From: Butyricicoccus pullicaecorum | GTDB lineage: Bacteria; Bacillota; Clostridia; Oscillospirales; Butyricicoccaceae | Length of the DNA: 64,000 nt | Direction of reading: 5' to 3' | NCBI GenBank assembly: GCA_018365995.1 | Contig: JAGZIY010000017.1 | Location: 1-64,000 of the forward strand | In this document: positions 16,645-24,702 of the stretch, piece after piece | Numbering within the stretch: the first letter of the stretch is position 1 | Layout of the letters: each line of letters starts with the position of its first letter | Notes under the pieces: generated by a model | Told to the model about the DNA's origin: nothing | Seen by the model: only the letters and a program-made list of their open reading frames with translations | Databases searched by the model: none | Program-made: the position numbers and the translations under genes

Positions 16645-17652
16645 ATGAAAATCGGTATTATTGGTGCTGGACGTATTGGAAAGGTTCATGCGAAGAATAT
16701 TGCAATGTTTGTTCCTGAGCTTGAAATCAAGACCATTGCAGATCCGTTTCTAGATAATGAAACGAGAGCATTTGCGGAGAAATACAAAATTCCGAACACG
16801 ACAAAGGATGCAAACGATATCTTGTCAGATCCGGAGATCGAGGCAGTGCTCATCTGCTCGTCGACCGATACCCATTCGAAGTATATCATTGAGGCAGCAA
16901 ACGCGAAAAAACATATTTTCTGCGAAAAGCCCATTGATTACGATATAAAAAGAGTACATGAAGCGATTGATGCTGCAAAAAATGCAGGAGTCAAGCTGCA
17001 AATCGGATTTTGCCGTCGATTTGACCATAACCACCGCGCGGTTTATGACATGGTACGTGCGGGAAAGGTTGGTGATGTCAACATCATTAAAATTTCCTCC
17101 CGTGATCCAGAGCCGCCAAAAATCAGCTATGTCAAGGTGTCCGGTGGTATCTTCTATGATATGATGATCCATGACTTTGACATGGCGCGTTTTCTGGCTG
17201 GAAGCGAAGTGACAGAAGTACATGCTGTTGGTTCTGTATTGGTGGATCCAGAAATTGGACAGGTAGGAGATGTGGACACTGCACTGGTCACATTAAAATT
17301 TGCAAACGGTGCAATCGGTGTCATTGATAACAGCCGCAAGGCGGTATATGGCTATGACCAGCGTGTCGAAGTGTTTGGCTCCAAGGGGTGTGCGCAGAGT
17401 GAAAATGATATCCCGAATACCGCTGTCCTGTCAACTGCTGATGGCACGACATATGGAACCGCTTATCAGGTCATGTGGGACCGCTACACCAATGCATTTG
17501 TTGCTGAAATGCAGGCGTTTGCACATGCCTGCGTAAATGATGAGGAGCCGCCTGTTACAGGGGAAGATGGCTTGTATCCGGTATTGATGGCAGCCGCAGC
17601 GACAAAATCGCTGAAGGAAGGTCGTCCAGTTAAAATTTTGGAGGTTGAATAA
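16645..17652 (+). CDS. iolG: Inositol 2-dehydrogenase (Gfo/Idh/MocA family)
   Basis: This 335-residue NAD(P)-dependent dehydrogenase has an N-terminal Rossmann motif (GIIGAGRIGKVHAKNI), the catalytic lysine motif CEKPIDYD near residue 95 and the Asp/His pair in MMIHDFDMARFLAG near residue 175. These match IolG, which oxidises myo-inositol to scyllo-inosose, although related family members take other polyols. The start has an AAGGAG site. It lies 57 nt after the binding protein and is followed after 1 nt by an isomerase gene, suggesting a polyol-catabolic operon. Confidence 0.88.
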   Translation: MKIGIIGAGRIGKVHAKNIAMFVPELEIKTIADPFLDNETRAFAEKYKIPNTTKDANDILSDPEIEAVLICSSTDTHSKYIIEAANAKKHIFCEKPIDYDIKRVHEAIDAAKNAGVKLQIGFCRRFDHNHRAVYDMVRAGKVGDVNIIKISSRDPEPPKISYVKVSGGIFYDMMIHDFDMARFLAGSEVTEVHAVGSVLVDPEIGQVGDVDTALVTLKFANGAIGVIDNSRKAVYGYDQRVEVFGSKGCAQSENDIPNTAVLSTADGTTYGTAYQVMWDRYTNAFVAEMQAFAHACVNDEEPPVTGEDGLYPVLMAAAATKSLKEGRPVKILEVE

Positions 17653-17653
17653 A

Positions 17654-18442
17654 ATGGCACTTAGAAAATCTGCATGTATTGATACATTATATACAGAATT
17701 GCCTTGGCTGGAGCGTTTTCAGGCGGCAAAAAACGATGGATTCGATGCAGTTGAATTTTGGGATTGGAGAACGCACGACTTGGACGAAATCCGCAAAGCT
17801 GCATCTGACGCAAAAATTGCAATTTCCGGTTTTAATGGAGATGCAGATTACTCGCTTGTCGATCCCACGCACAAAAAAAGCTATCTCGATGCACTTGCCC
17901 AGTCTATCAAAGCAGCGAAGAAGATAGGCGCAGACAGCCTGACTATTCACTCGAATGCACTGGGAGACGGCGGCGTTGTGGTCGATCATTATGATTCTCT
18001 GTCAGATACCGTGAAGCTTTGCTCCATGTATGATACCCTGTTGGCGTGTGCAAAAATGGCAGAAGCAGAACAAATCAATCTCAATCTGGAAGCGCTCAAT
18101 ATTACGACAGATCATGTGGGCAACTTCTTGAAGTACACCCAGATGGGCGCAGAGATTTGCCGACTGATTGGCTCTCCACGGCTCAAGCTGCTGTATGATG
18201 TTTATCACATGCAGCTCAACGAAGGCTGTATTTGTGATACCATTTCCAAGTATGCAGATCAGTTCGGTCATATCCATGTTGCAGACGCGCCGGGACGTCA
18301 TGAGCCCGGTACGGGTGAGATTGCATATAAAAAGGTCATCTCACATCTGGAGGCTTGCGGCTATACCGGTCGCGTGGGCTATGAATTGTTTCCGTCGATC
18401 GATACGGCAACAGCAGTAAAAGCCATTATGGAACACTGCTGA
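17654..18442 (+). CDS. TIM-barrel sugar isomerase/epimerase (hydroxypyruvate isomerase-like)
   Basis: This 262-residue protein belongs to the xylose-isomerase-like TIM-barrel family. Typical segments are FDAVEFWDWRTHDLDEIRKAA, LNLEALNITTDHVGNFL (metal Glu), LLYDVYHMQLNEG (metal Asp/His), HIHVADAPGRHEPGTGEI and GYELFPS. The pattern is closest to hydroxypyruvate isomerase (Hyi). Next to iolG it may instead act on a keto-inositol, an IolE/IolI-like role; this is inference. GGAGGT of the iolG tail (17640-17645) is its binding site, and the ATG lies at 17654. Confidence 0.85.
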   Translation: MALRKSACIDTLYTELPWLERFQAAKNDGFDAVEFWDWRTHDLDEIRKAASDAKIAISGFNGDADYSLVDPTHKKSYLDALAQSIKAAKKIGADSLTIHSNALGDGGVVVDHYDSLSDTVKLCSMYDTLLACAKMAEAEQINLNLEALNITTDHVGNFLKYTQMGAEICRLIGSPRLKLLYDVYHMQLNEGCICDTISKYADQFGHIHVADAPGRHEPGTGEIAYKKVISHLEACGYTGRVGYELFPSIDTATAVKAIMEHC

Positions 18443-18542
18443 GGATAGCAGTGCATAGACAGATGTTGCCCTGAATGGGAAATCTTAGCTGCAACCGCTT
18501 TACAAAAAATGCTAATATTCTCTTAACTTTCAAAGATAAAAG

Positions 18543-18581
18543 AGCAGTACAGAGCCAAGGGGAGCTGTACTGCTTTTTTTG
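18543..18581 (+). terminator. Terminator of the sugar/inositol operon
   Basis: A 10-bp stem (18543-18552 with 18565-18574) is followed by eight T. No other feature is seen between 18443 and 18542. Confidence 0.85.
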
Positions 18582-18640
18582 TATAGGAGCAGGCTGCTAT
18601 AATGAGGACTATGATATGAGAGAAGCTGCGCGGAGAAATA

Positions 18641-18670
18641 AAAAAGACACCCGTGATAGGGTGTCTTTTT
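18641..18670. terminator. Bidirectional terminator downstream of tRNA-Leu
   Basis: A 12-bp perfect stem (18641-18652 with 18659-18670) has an A/T run at each end, so it ends the minus-strand tRNA transcript. A further perfect 10-bp inverted repeat (18677-18686 with 18702-18711) lies between it and the tRNA 3' end. Confidence 0.8.
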
Positions 18671-18717
18671 ATAAGACCGAATATAAAATTATGACATCAG
18701 CTTATATTCGGATCAGC

Positions 18718-18802
18718 TGGTGCCGATGGCCGGACTCGAACCGGCACGGGTTGCCCCGCCGCATTTTGAGTGCGGTACGTCTACCAATTCCATCACATCG
18801 GC
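18718..18802 (-). tRNA. tRNA-Leu (anticodon CAA)
   Basis: The minus strand folds as a class II tRNA. It has a 7-bp acceptor stem (GCCGATG with CATCGGC), an anticodon stem CCGCA/TGCGG with loop CTCAAAA giving CAA (reads UUG), a long variable arm and the T-loop sequence GGTTCGAGTCC. CCA is encoded (18718-18720). Confidence 0.95.
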
Positions 18803-18885
18803 GTCTTAAACAGTATATCAGGAAATTCAAAAAAATGCAAGTGTTTTTTTGAAGAAAAGAGAAAATGGATTGTGCACCCGCAGAC

Positions 18886-18914
18886 TTGACAGAATGTATT
18901 GGATATGTGAGAAT
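18886..18914 (+). promoter_or_regulatory. Sigma-A promoter of nth
   Basis: TTGACA (18886-18891), a 17-bp spacer and GAGAAT (18909-18914). Confidence 0.55.
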
Positions 18915-18977
18915 GAAATAATAGGGATTATCCGCCAAATCATAGATATAAATATAAAGTAAAGAAGGACGATGCTT

Positions 18978-19613
18978 ATGACGAAACAAGAACGTGCACT
19001 GGAAATTATTGAGCGCTTAAAACGAGAATATCCAGATGCAAGCTGTACATTAGATTATAATGAAGCGTGGAAACTTTTAGTTAGCCTGCGGCTTGCGGCA
19101 CAGTGTACAGATGCGAGAGTAAATGTGGTAGTTGAAAAGTTGTATGAAAAGTTTCCGGATGTTGAGGCATTGGCAGCAGCAGACGTGGATGAAATTGAAA
19201 AGATTGTACATCCCTGTGGTTTGGGACCGAGTAAGGCAAGAGATATCAGCGCATGCATGAAAATGCTGCGAGATGAATATCATGGGCAAATCCCGCAAAC
19301 CTTTGAGGAACTGCTTCGGCTGCCGGGAGTCGGACGCAAGAGCGCCAATCTGGTAATGGGTGATGTATTTGGAAAGCCTGCAATCGTGACAGACACACAC
19401 TGTATCCGCCTCGTGAACCGGATGGGACTGGTCGATGGAATCAAGGAACCGAAAAAGGTAGAAATGGCACTTTGGAAGATCATTCCGCCAGAGGAGGGCA
19501 GTGCATTTTGCCACCGTTTGGTATTCCATGGGCGAGACGTATGCAGCGCACGAAAAAAACCGGATTGCGAAATATGTTGTGTGCGGGATTTATGTCCGCA
19601 GATTGGAGTATAA
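18978..19613 (+). CDS. nth: Endonuclease III
   Basis: This 211-residue bifunctional glycosylase/AP lyase removes oxidised pyrimidines in base excision repair. The helix-hairpin-helix LPGVGRKSANLV carries the catalytic Lys, and VTDTHCIR carries the catalytic Asp. Four C-terminal cysteines bind a [4Fe-4S] cluster. Their spacing is C-x7-C-x2-C-x5-C, one residue longer in the first gap than the usual x6. The ATG at 18978 lies 9 nt after AAGGA; the ATG at 18972 is too close to it. Confidence 0.95.
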   Translation: MTKQERALEIIERLKREYPDASCTLDYNEAWKLLVSLRLAAQCTDARVNVVVEKLYEKFPDVEALAAADVDEIEKIVHPCGLGPSKARDISACMKMLRDEYHGQIPQTFEELLRLPGVGRKSANLVMGDVFGKPAIVTDTHCIRLVNRMGLVDGIKEPKKVEMALWKIIPPEEGSAFCHRLVFHGRDVCSARKKPDCEICCVRDLCPQIGV

Positions 19614-19675
19614 TGGATTGCGCCGGATCGATATAACGATGATCGGCTGATGGGAGAAAAAGAGAGGATACGTAA

Positions 19676-20710
19676 ATGGCAATCAATAAACGTATGCGTG
19701 CTGCACTCAGGCTATTATCTTATCCGGCGGCAGCGGATTTAGACAAGCTTTATAAGATAGAGCGTGCGCTCTATCAGCTCAAGGCACCCCCGCTCGCGGC
19801 ACTTTATCACCATTGGGATCATGTGATTGAGTCAGTGGACGGAACACTGATTCGGGTACGGATCTATACGCCAAAACAGCAGACAGATCATAGAATCTTA
19901 TTGTTTTTTCATGGCGGCGGCTGGGTGCTGGAAAGTGTGGATACCTATAATCAGGTGTGTAAGGCACTTGCAAGGGCCACTGGATGTCGTGTGATTTCGG
20001 TGGAATACCGGAGAGCGCCGGAGTATCCTTTTCCTGTGGCGCTGGAGGATTGTTATGCAGCTGCCAAAACAATTTATCAGGCAGGTGAACAGCTTGGCAC
20101 ATATGGTCCCGAGGATATCATATTGATTGGGGACAGTGCTGGTGGAAATCTTGCGGCAGCTGTGTCCCTTTTGGCGCGAGATCGTGGAGAATTTGAAGTT
20201 GCACATCAAATTCTGATTTATCCGGCAACTGCTGCAGATCACTCGGAAAACTCTCCGTTTGCATCGGTGCATGAAAATGGGGAAGGATATTTATTGACAG
20301 CTTATCGTGTGGAGCAATTTATGAAGCTATATGCAGGTGTAGATGATTCTGCCTATCAGAACCCATATTTTGCGCCGATTTTAATGAAGGATCTGAGCAG
20401 GCAGCCGCGCACACTTGTGATAACAGCAGAATATGATCCTTTGCGCGATGAAGGAGAAGCTTATGCAAAGGCTCTTGCAGAGGCGGGCAATGCGGTATCT
20501 TGTGTGCGGATGCTAGATGCTTTGCATGGCTTTATTTCTTTACCCGCACGCTTTGTGCATGTGAAGCGTACACATGCGCTGATTCAAGACTTTTTGGGAG
20601 ATGAAACAAAATGCGCAGACAGCAAAAACCAGACTGGTACCGTCTTGATAATGCAGCAAAAATCTTCCCGCCAACGGTTCACGGAGCAGACACAGCAGTA
20701 TTCCGACTGA
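19676..20710 (+). CDS. Alpha/beta hydrolase, hormone-sensitive-lipase (HSL) type
   Basis: This 344-residue esterase-like enzyme has the HSL oxyanion motif HGGGW near residue 82, the nucleophile elbow GDSAGG near 157, the acid in EYDPLRDEG and the catalytic His in LHGF, so it should be active on short acyl esters. The last ~35 residues (after IQDFLGDE) are hydrophilic, unlike the family, and overlap the next gene by 100 bp in another frame. A frameshift may therefore have replaced a nearby stop. It heads a trio with a condensation-domain acyltransferase and a DUF6320 protein, probably acting on one acylated substrate. Confidence 0.85.
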   Translation: MAINKRMRAALRLLSYPAAADLDKLYKIERALYQLKAPPLAALYHHWDHVIESVDGTLIRVRIYTPKQQTDHRILLFFHGGGWVLESVDTYNQVCKALARATGCRVISVEYRRAPEYPFPVALEDCYAAAKTIYQAGEQLGTYGPEDIILIGDSAGGNLAAAVSLLARDRGEFEVAHQILIYPATAADHSENSPFASVHENGEGYLLTAYRVEQFMKLYAGVDDSAYQNPYFAPILMKDLSRQPRTLVITAEYDPLRDEGEAYAKALAEAGNAVSCVRMLDALHGFISLPARFVHVKRTHALIQDFLGDETKCADSKNQTGTVLIMQQKSSRQRFTEQTQQYSD

Positions 20711-21864
20711 CATGTGAGCTTAATGAGCCGGTCAGACCAGAGATTTTACAGCGTGCTCTTGACCGTATGGTTGTACAATACCCAAATCTGCGTACTGTGC
20801 TGCGGCGTGGTGTGTTTTGGTATTATCTGGAGCAGACCAATCGGCATGCGAAGGTCATTCCGGAGCATACCCCGCCCTGTGCACAGCTTTATCAGGATAG
20901 CCGTTCTTCATTGTTTGAAGTGAGCTATTGGAAGAATAAGATCAATTTTGATGTGTTTCATGTCGTTGCAGATGGTGCTGGTGCAATCGACATGCTGCAA
21001 ACGCTGGTAACAGAATATGTATCGGATGCTTACCATTTGGAGGTTCAGCGTCCGCCGCAGGCCGCACTCGATGAGCGTATGGAGGACGGCTTTCAAAAAT
21101 ACTATAAGACAGAGGCAAGCAGTACCGGAACTGTGCAAAAAATGCGTGCCTATCGTTTGCCGCATCGTGGGAAAGATTTGTCTGTTTTCGAGGGCGTATG
21201 TGATGTGCAGGCAGTCCTGCAAGCGGCACACCAATATGACACCACACTGACGGTATATCTGGCAGCTGTGCTGTTTCAGGCAATTCAGGGCGGTATGTAT
21301 GTAAGAGACCGGAAGAAACCAGTGGTCTTGACCGTTCCGGTCGATTTGCGCAGCTATTTTCCGTCTCATACGACGCGGAACTTCTTTAGCATCATTCGGG
21401 CATCTTACAGCTTTCAGGAGCGCTCTGGAAAGTTTGAGGATATTTTGGGGCAGACTGCACAGGCATTTCGAAAGGAGTTGACCGCAGAAAATCTGGCGGC
21501 ACGGCTTAATGCACTCGCGGCGCTGGAGCATAACTTTCTGCTCCGTCCGATTCCTTTATTTCTGAAGTATCCGGCTCTCTTTCTATCAGGTAAGCTTTCT
21601 GACATTGGGGAAACAGCCGTTCTTTCCAATATCGGGCGTTTTCAGCTGCCGGAAGTGGTACAGCCCTATGTGAAGGGCTTTGGCGTGTTTGTGGGAACAG
21701 ATGCCTTGCAGCTGTGTACTTGCAGCTATGGAGGCAAGCTGCATTTAGGCTTCACGACGACGATGAGAGATCCGGCTGTTATCCGCAGATTTTGCAATCA
21801 TCTGACAGGAGATGGTATTGAGCTGGAGATTCGCAGCAACACAATGTATGGGGAGGAAAAGTAG
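20611..21864 (+). CDS. Condensation-domain-like alcohol/lipid acyltransferase
   Basis: This 417-residue protein looks like the chloramphenicol-acetyltransferase/condensation superfamily (PapA or alcohol acetyltransferase branch). It begins RLDNAAKIFPPTVHGADTAV, has an active-site HxxxD-type motif VFHVVADGAGA near residue 115, and carries the later motif TVPVDLRSYFPSHTTRNFF (a DFGWG-like region). These enzymes transfer acyl groups to hydroxyl acceptors. The substrate is unknown. The ATG follows TTGGGAG inside the hydrolase gene (100-bp overlap). It forms an operon with the preceding esterase and the following DUF6320 gene. Confidence 0.82.
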   Translation: MRRQQKPDWYRLDNAAKIFPPTVHGADTAVFRLTCELNEPVRPEILQRALDRMVVQYPNLRTVLRRGVFWYYLEQTNRHAKVIPEHTPPCAQLYQDSRSSLFEVSYWKNKINFDVFHVVADGAGAIDMLQTLVTEYVSDAYHLEVQRPPQAALDERMEDGFQKYYKTEASSTGTVQKMRAYRLPHRGKDLSVFEGVCDVQAVLQAAHQYDTTLTVYLAAVLFQAIQGGMYVRDRKKPVVLTVPVDLRSYFPSHTTRNFFSIIRASYSFQERSGKFEDILGQTAQAFRKELTAENLAARLNALAALEHNFLLRPIPLFLKYPALFLSGKLSDIGETAVLSNIGRFQLPEVVQPYVKGFGVFVGTDALQLCTCSYGGKLHLGFTTTMRDPAVIRRFCNHLTGDGIELEIRSNTMYGEEK

Positions 21865-22533
21865 ATGCTGTATTGTCCGCTGTGTCGGGTCAAGGTTGCA
21901 GGAGATAAGCGCTGCTGCCCGTTGTGCAAGGGACAGCTCACAGGAGTTCCTGAGCCGGAGAGCGAAATTTTTCCACAGATTGTGCCACCCCATAAGCTGG
22001 CGCGTATTGCGCGGCGTATGATCACGCTCTGCTTGCTGGTCGTTGTCTTGTGCTGTATACAAATTGAAAGTGTGTGGCATCCGGCAAGTAATTGGCCATT
22101 TTTCGTCATTGCAGCGGTTGGATGTCTTTGGCTCTCTGTTATGCTGGGTATTTCCAGACGGCGTGTCCTGATGCAGAATCTAACTGCGCAGACGATCCTG
22201 TTTTCTGTCCTTGCGATTTTGTGGGATTATGGAACGGGGTGGCGGGGCTGGTCAATTGAGTGGGTCAATCCAATTCTTTGTGTATCTGCACTTACTGCGC
22301 TTTTGCTGCTCAAGGTGATTTTGCGGGTTCCTATGGTTGAAGCGGTTGGTTGGATAGGGCTTCTTTCCGTGCTTAGCTGGCTGATTCCGCTTGTCTTATT
22401 ATTGTTTGGGAATATGAGCGTCGTATGGCCCAGTATTTTATGCTGCGGTCTGTCATTCGCAGTTACAGTTATATTGGTGATTTTCTTCCATCGCTATATG
22501 CGGGAGGAAGCAGAACGCAGATTCCATTTATAA
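21865..22533 (+). CDS. DUF6320 zinc-ribbon membrane protein
   Basis: This 222-residue protein begins with a zinc ribbon (CPLCRVKVAGDKRCCPLCKG, two CxxC-like knuckles at residues 4-21). About six membrane helices follow. It matches the DUF6320 family often found after an alcohol acetyltransferase and an HSL-type hydrolase in clostridia. Function is unknown; a membrane-bound acyl-chain or glycolipid role is inference. The ATG follows the previous TAG directly, behind GGGGAGG. Confidence 0.82.
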   Translation: MLYCPLCRVKVAGDKRCCPLCKGQLTGVPEPESEIFPQIVPPHKLARIARRMITLCLLVVVLCCIQIESVWHPASNWPFFVIAAVGCLWLSVMLGISRRRVLMQNLTAQTILFSVLAILWDYGTGWRGWSIEWVNPILCVSALTALLLLKVILRVPMVEAVGWIGLLSVLSWLIPLVLLLFGNMSVVWPSILCCGLSFAVTVILVIFFHRYMREEAERRFHL

Positions 22534-22562
22534 AAAAGAAGGCGCTTATGCGCCTTCTTTTT
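22533..22562. terminator. Bidirectional terminator between DUF6320 gene and Crp regulator
   Basis: A perfect 13-bp stem (22533-22545 with 22550-22562) has A/T runs on both sides. Confidence 0.9.
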
Positions 22563-22573
22563 GTGGGTGAAGA

Positions 22574-23251
22574 TTAGAATGTATCATTTTCAGATAGCTC
22601 TTGATACAGTTTTGATTTATCCAAGATATGGATTCCGCCGCGGGAAACTTCAATGCTTCCAGTTTGAGAAAGCTGCTTCAGGGTTCGGCTGACCGCTTCA
22701 CGGGCAGAGCCGATTGCGCGTGCTAAATGTTCCTGTGTCAAAGAAATGGTGCTGTTTCCGTTGCTTGCGGATTCATCAATCAAAAAGGCTGCAACGCGCT
22801 GACGCAAGGTCATAAAAAACATACGTTCCACCGCTTGAATCAGATCAGATAGGCGTTCGGTGCTGCTGCGATAAACAAAATTTTCGACATATAGATTTTC
22901 CTCCATCAGCTGTGAAAAAACAGGTGTGGGGATAATCAGCAAATCGCAGTCTGTCTCGGCGTCGATTTGCACATCGAATGTCATAGCAGACAGTACACAG
23001 GAAGCGGATAGGACACAGGTTTCCCCAGTGCGCAAACGATAAATGGTCGCTTCGCGTCCGTCTGCACTCAGCAAGTAAACACGTACAATGCCGGATACAA
23101 CAAATAATGGACCGATACAGCTCTGATTTCCCACTTTTATTGCTTCTCCTGCGGAGAAGTGTGCAGTGTGAGAGTGTTCCCGTACCAGTGATTTTTGCGT
23201 GTCAGATAAATGTGGCCAAAACGATTGCGCTTCCAATAGTGTGGTATCCAA
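22574..23251 (-). CDS. Crp/Fnr-family transcriptional regulator
   Basis: This 225-residue regulator has a cyclic-nucleotide-binding-like beta domain (FSAGEAIKVGNQSCIGPLFVVSGIVRVYLL; EATIYRLRTGETCVLS) and a C-terminal winged helix (LTQEHLARAIGSAREAVSRTLKQL). There is no Fnr-type N-terminal cysteine cluster, so the signal is unknown. The most likely start is TTG at 23249-23251 behind AAGGTGG with 6-nt spacing; GTG at 23258-23260 is the alternative. Longer starts lack any binding site. It is monocistronic, and its target may include the divergent ddh region. Confidence 0.82.
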   Translation of the reverse strand: MDTTLLEAQSFWPHLSDTQKSLVREHSHTAHFSAGEAIKVGNQSCIGPLFVVSGIVRVYLLSADGREATIYRLRTGETCVLSASCVLSAMTFDVQIDAETDCDLLIIPTPVFSQLMEENLYVENFVYRSSTERLSDLIQAVERMFFMTLRQRVAAFLIDESASNGNSTISLTQEHLARAIGSAREAVSRTLKQLSQTGSIEVSRGGIHILDKSKLYQELSENDTF

Positions 23252-23476
23252 AAAAGCCACCTTCTTTCTATGTTTTATTTTTATTGTACATGAACTTGAT
23301 ATATATTGCAAGGATACAGCGAACGAGACAGAACATGTCAGTGTACGCTGGAAGAAAACAGAAAGCTGCATAGATTATACCGATTTTCCGATTGCAACAA
23401 GATTTTAAGAATTCGAAAATAAAATTTTGTTTGCTTTGTTTTATAAAGGGGCATTTTCTTGTATGAGAAAATGCGG
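23252..23476. other. Upstream region shared by the Crp regulator and ddh, with a palindrome
   Basis: This gene-free stretch holds a perfect 9-bp inverted repeat GCATTTTCT (23451-23459) / AGAAAATGC (23466-23474). It sits where the -35/spacer of the ddh promoter should be, just before TATAAT at 23477-23482. No -35 hexamer is clear, so an activator or repressor probably works here. Nothing else is recognisable. Confidence 0.5.
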
Positions 23477-23482
23477 TATAAT
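23477..23482 (+). promoter_or_regulatory. -10 element of the ddh promoter
   Basis: TATAAT is preceded by the 23451-23474 palindrome instead of a standard -35. The transcript would have a leader of about 160 nt. Confidence 0.5.
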
Positions 23483-23594
23483 AACCATATCCGCTGGAAA
23501 AGCATAGAGACAGACGGTATCGAATTTCGGAATAACCCTGTCGTCCTGCGATGAATTCCGGCGAAGGCTGTCGATTTCAAAAATAAGATACTGG

Positions 23595-23652
23595 CATAGG
23601 TTCTATAACAAAGGGACATTTGCCAATATAGAAAGTGAGAGGAGAACCTATG
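23595..23652 (+). promoter_or_regulatory. Hairpin sequestering the ddh start codon
   Basis: CATAGGTTCT (23595-23604) is a perfect 10-bp complement of AGAACCTATG (23643-23652), which includes the end of the AGAGGAG binding site and the ATG. Pairing would block initiation, suggesting a translational switch. Further paired segments (GACAG near 23509, CTGTC near 23568) lie upstream. Confidence 0.5.
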
Positions 23653-24529
23653 CGTATTAAAATTGGTATTTTAGGGTATGGCAACCTTGGACGTGGTGTG
23701 GAGGCTGCTATTGCACAAAACGCTGATATGGAGCTTGTTGGTGTATTTACCCGCCGTGACCCCGCTTCTGTAAAGATTGCAACTGCCGGCGTATCGGTCT
23801 ATCACAGCGATGACGCAGAAAAGATGCAGGATCAAATTGATGTTATGGTAATCTGTGGCGGCAGCGCAACAGATCTGCCTAATTTGACACCAAAGTATGC
23901 AGAATTGTTTAATGTGGTAGACATTTTCTCTGAACCGTGTCTATGCAAATGCAATTTTACCACAGGGTAAGGATTATACCTTCTGGGGGCGCGGTGTCAG
24001 TCAGGGACACTCCGATGCAATTCGCCGCATTGACGGCGTTGTGGACGCTCGTCAGTATACCTGTCCAGTAGAAGCAGCAGTAGATTCGGTACGTGCCGGA
24101 GAGAATCCGGAACTGACAACTCGTCAGAAGCACACAAGAGAGTGCTTTGTCGTTGCAGAGGAGGGTGCGGATTTGGAGCGTATTGCGCAGCAAATCAAAA
24201 CCATGCCTAACTATTTTGCAGATTATGATACCACAGTGCACTTTATCTCTCAGGAAGAATTGGATAGAGAGCATAAGGGGCTGCCGCACGGTGGATTTGT
24301 GATCCGTGCGGGGAAGACCGGATTTTCCGAGGAGCACCAGCATATCATTGAATATCGCTTACAGCTGGATTCCAATCCGGAGTTTACAGGTTCTGTTTTG
24401 GTGGCATGTGCACGCGCTGCGTATCGCATGAATCAGGCTGGGCAGTCTGGAGGAAAGACCATGCTCGATGTTGCGCCAGCGTATCTGTGCGCACAGTCTG
24501 GGGAAGAACTGAGAGCACATATGCTGTAA
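23650..24529 (+). pseudogene. ddh: meso-Diaminopimelate dehydrogenase, broken by an internal deletion
   Basis: The first part encodes a normal Ddh N-terminus (IKIGILGYGNLGRGVEAAI, VMVICGGSATDLP) up to VVD at 23922. From 23924, in a different frame, the protein resumes as FSLNRVYANAILPQGKDYTFWG ... QGHSDAIRR and runs to a normal C-terminus at 24529. Family alignment from memory shows about 36 residues missing, including the DxxxH and WDPGM active-site region. The frame change means a loss of 2 mod 3 bases, about 107 nt. A stop at 23968-23970 gives a 106-residue fragment. Ddh makes meso-DAP in one step; with dapF intact it is dispensable. Confidence 0.9.
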
Positions 24530-24601
24530 TTAAGGCTGCTTAACAGTATGTCGGAAAAGTCTTTTTGTGGTTTTGCTCGGAGCGAAGCGACTTGAAAATT
24601 T

Positions 24602-24632
24602 CAAAATCCGAGGGCGCTAACCTTGGATTTTG
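24602..24632. repeat. Hairpin in the ddh-map gap
   Basis: A 12-bp stem with one wobble (24602-24613 with 24621-24632) is part of a repeat-like stretch (GCTCGGAGCGAAGCGACTTG at 24577-24596) that resembles dispersed intergenic elements. Confidence 0.4.
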
Positions 24633-24639
24633 CTCTCTG

Positions 24640-24670
24640 AAAACCGGCATAGAATTTCTATGCCGGTTTT
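24640..24670 (+). terminator. Terminator after ddh remnant
   Basis: A perfect 14-bp stem (24640-24653 with 24657-24670) has a 3-nt loop and ends in TTTT. Confidence 0.7.
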
Positions 24671-24702
24671 GCCTGTTATATGAATGAAAGGAGCTTGGAA
24701 CA

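Noticed and set aside
23650..24529. Programmed frameshift in ddh
   Set aside because: About 36 codons of the active site are missing at the junction, so a frameshift could not restore the enzyme.
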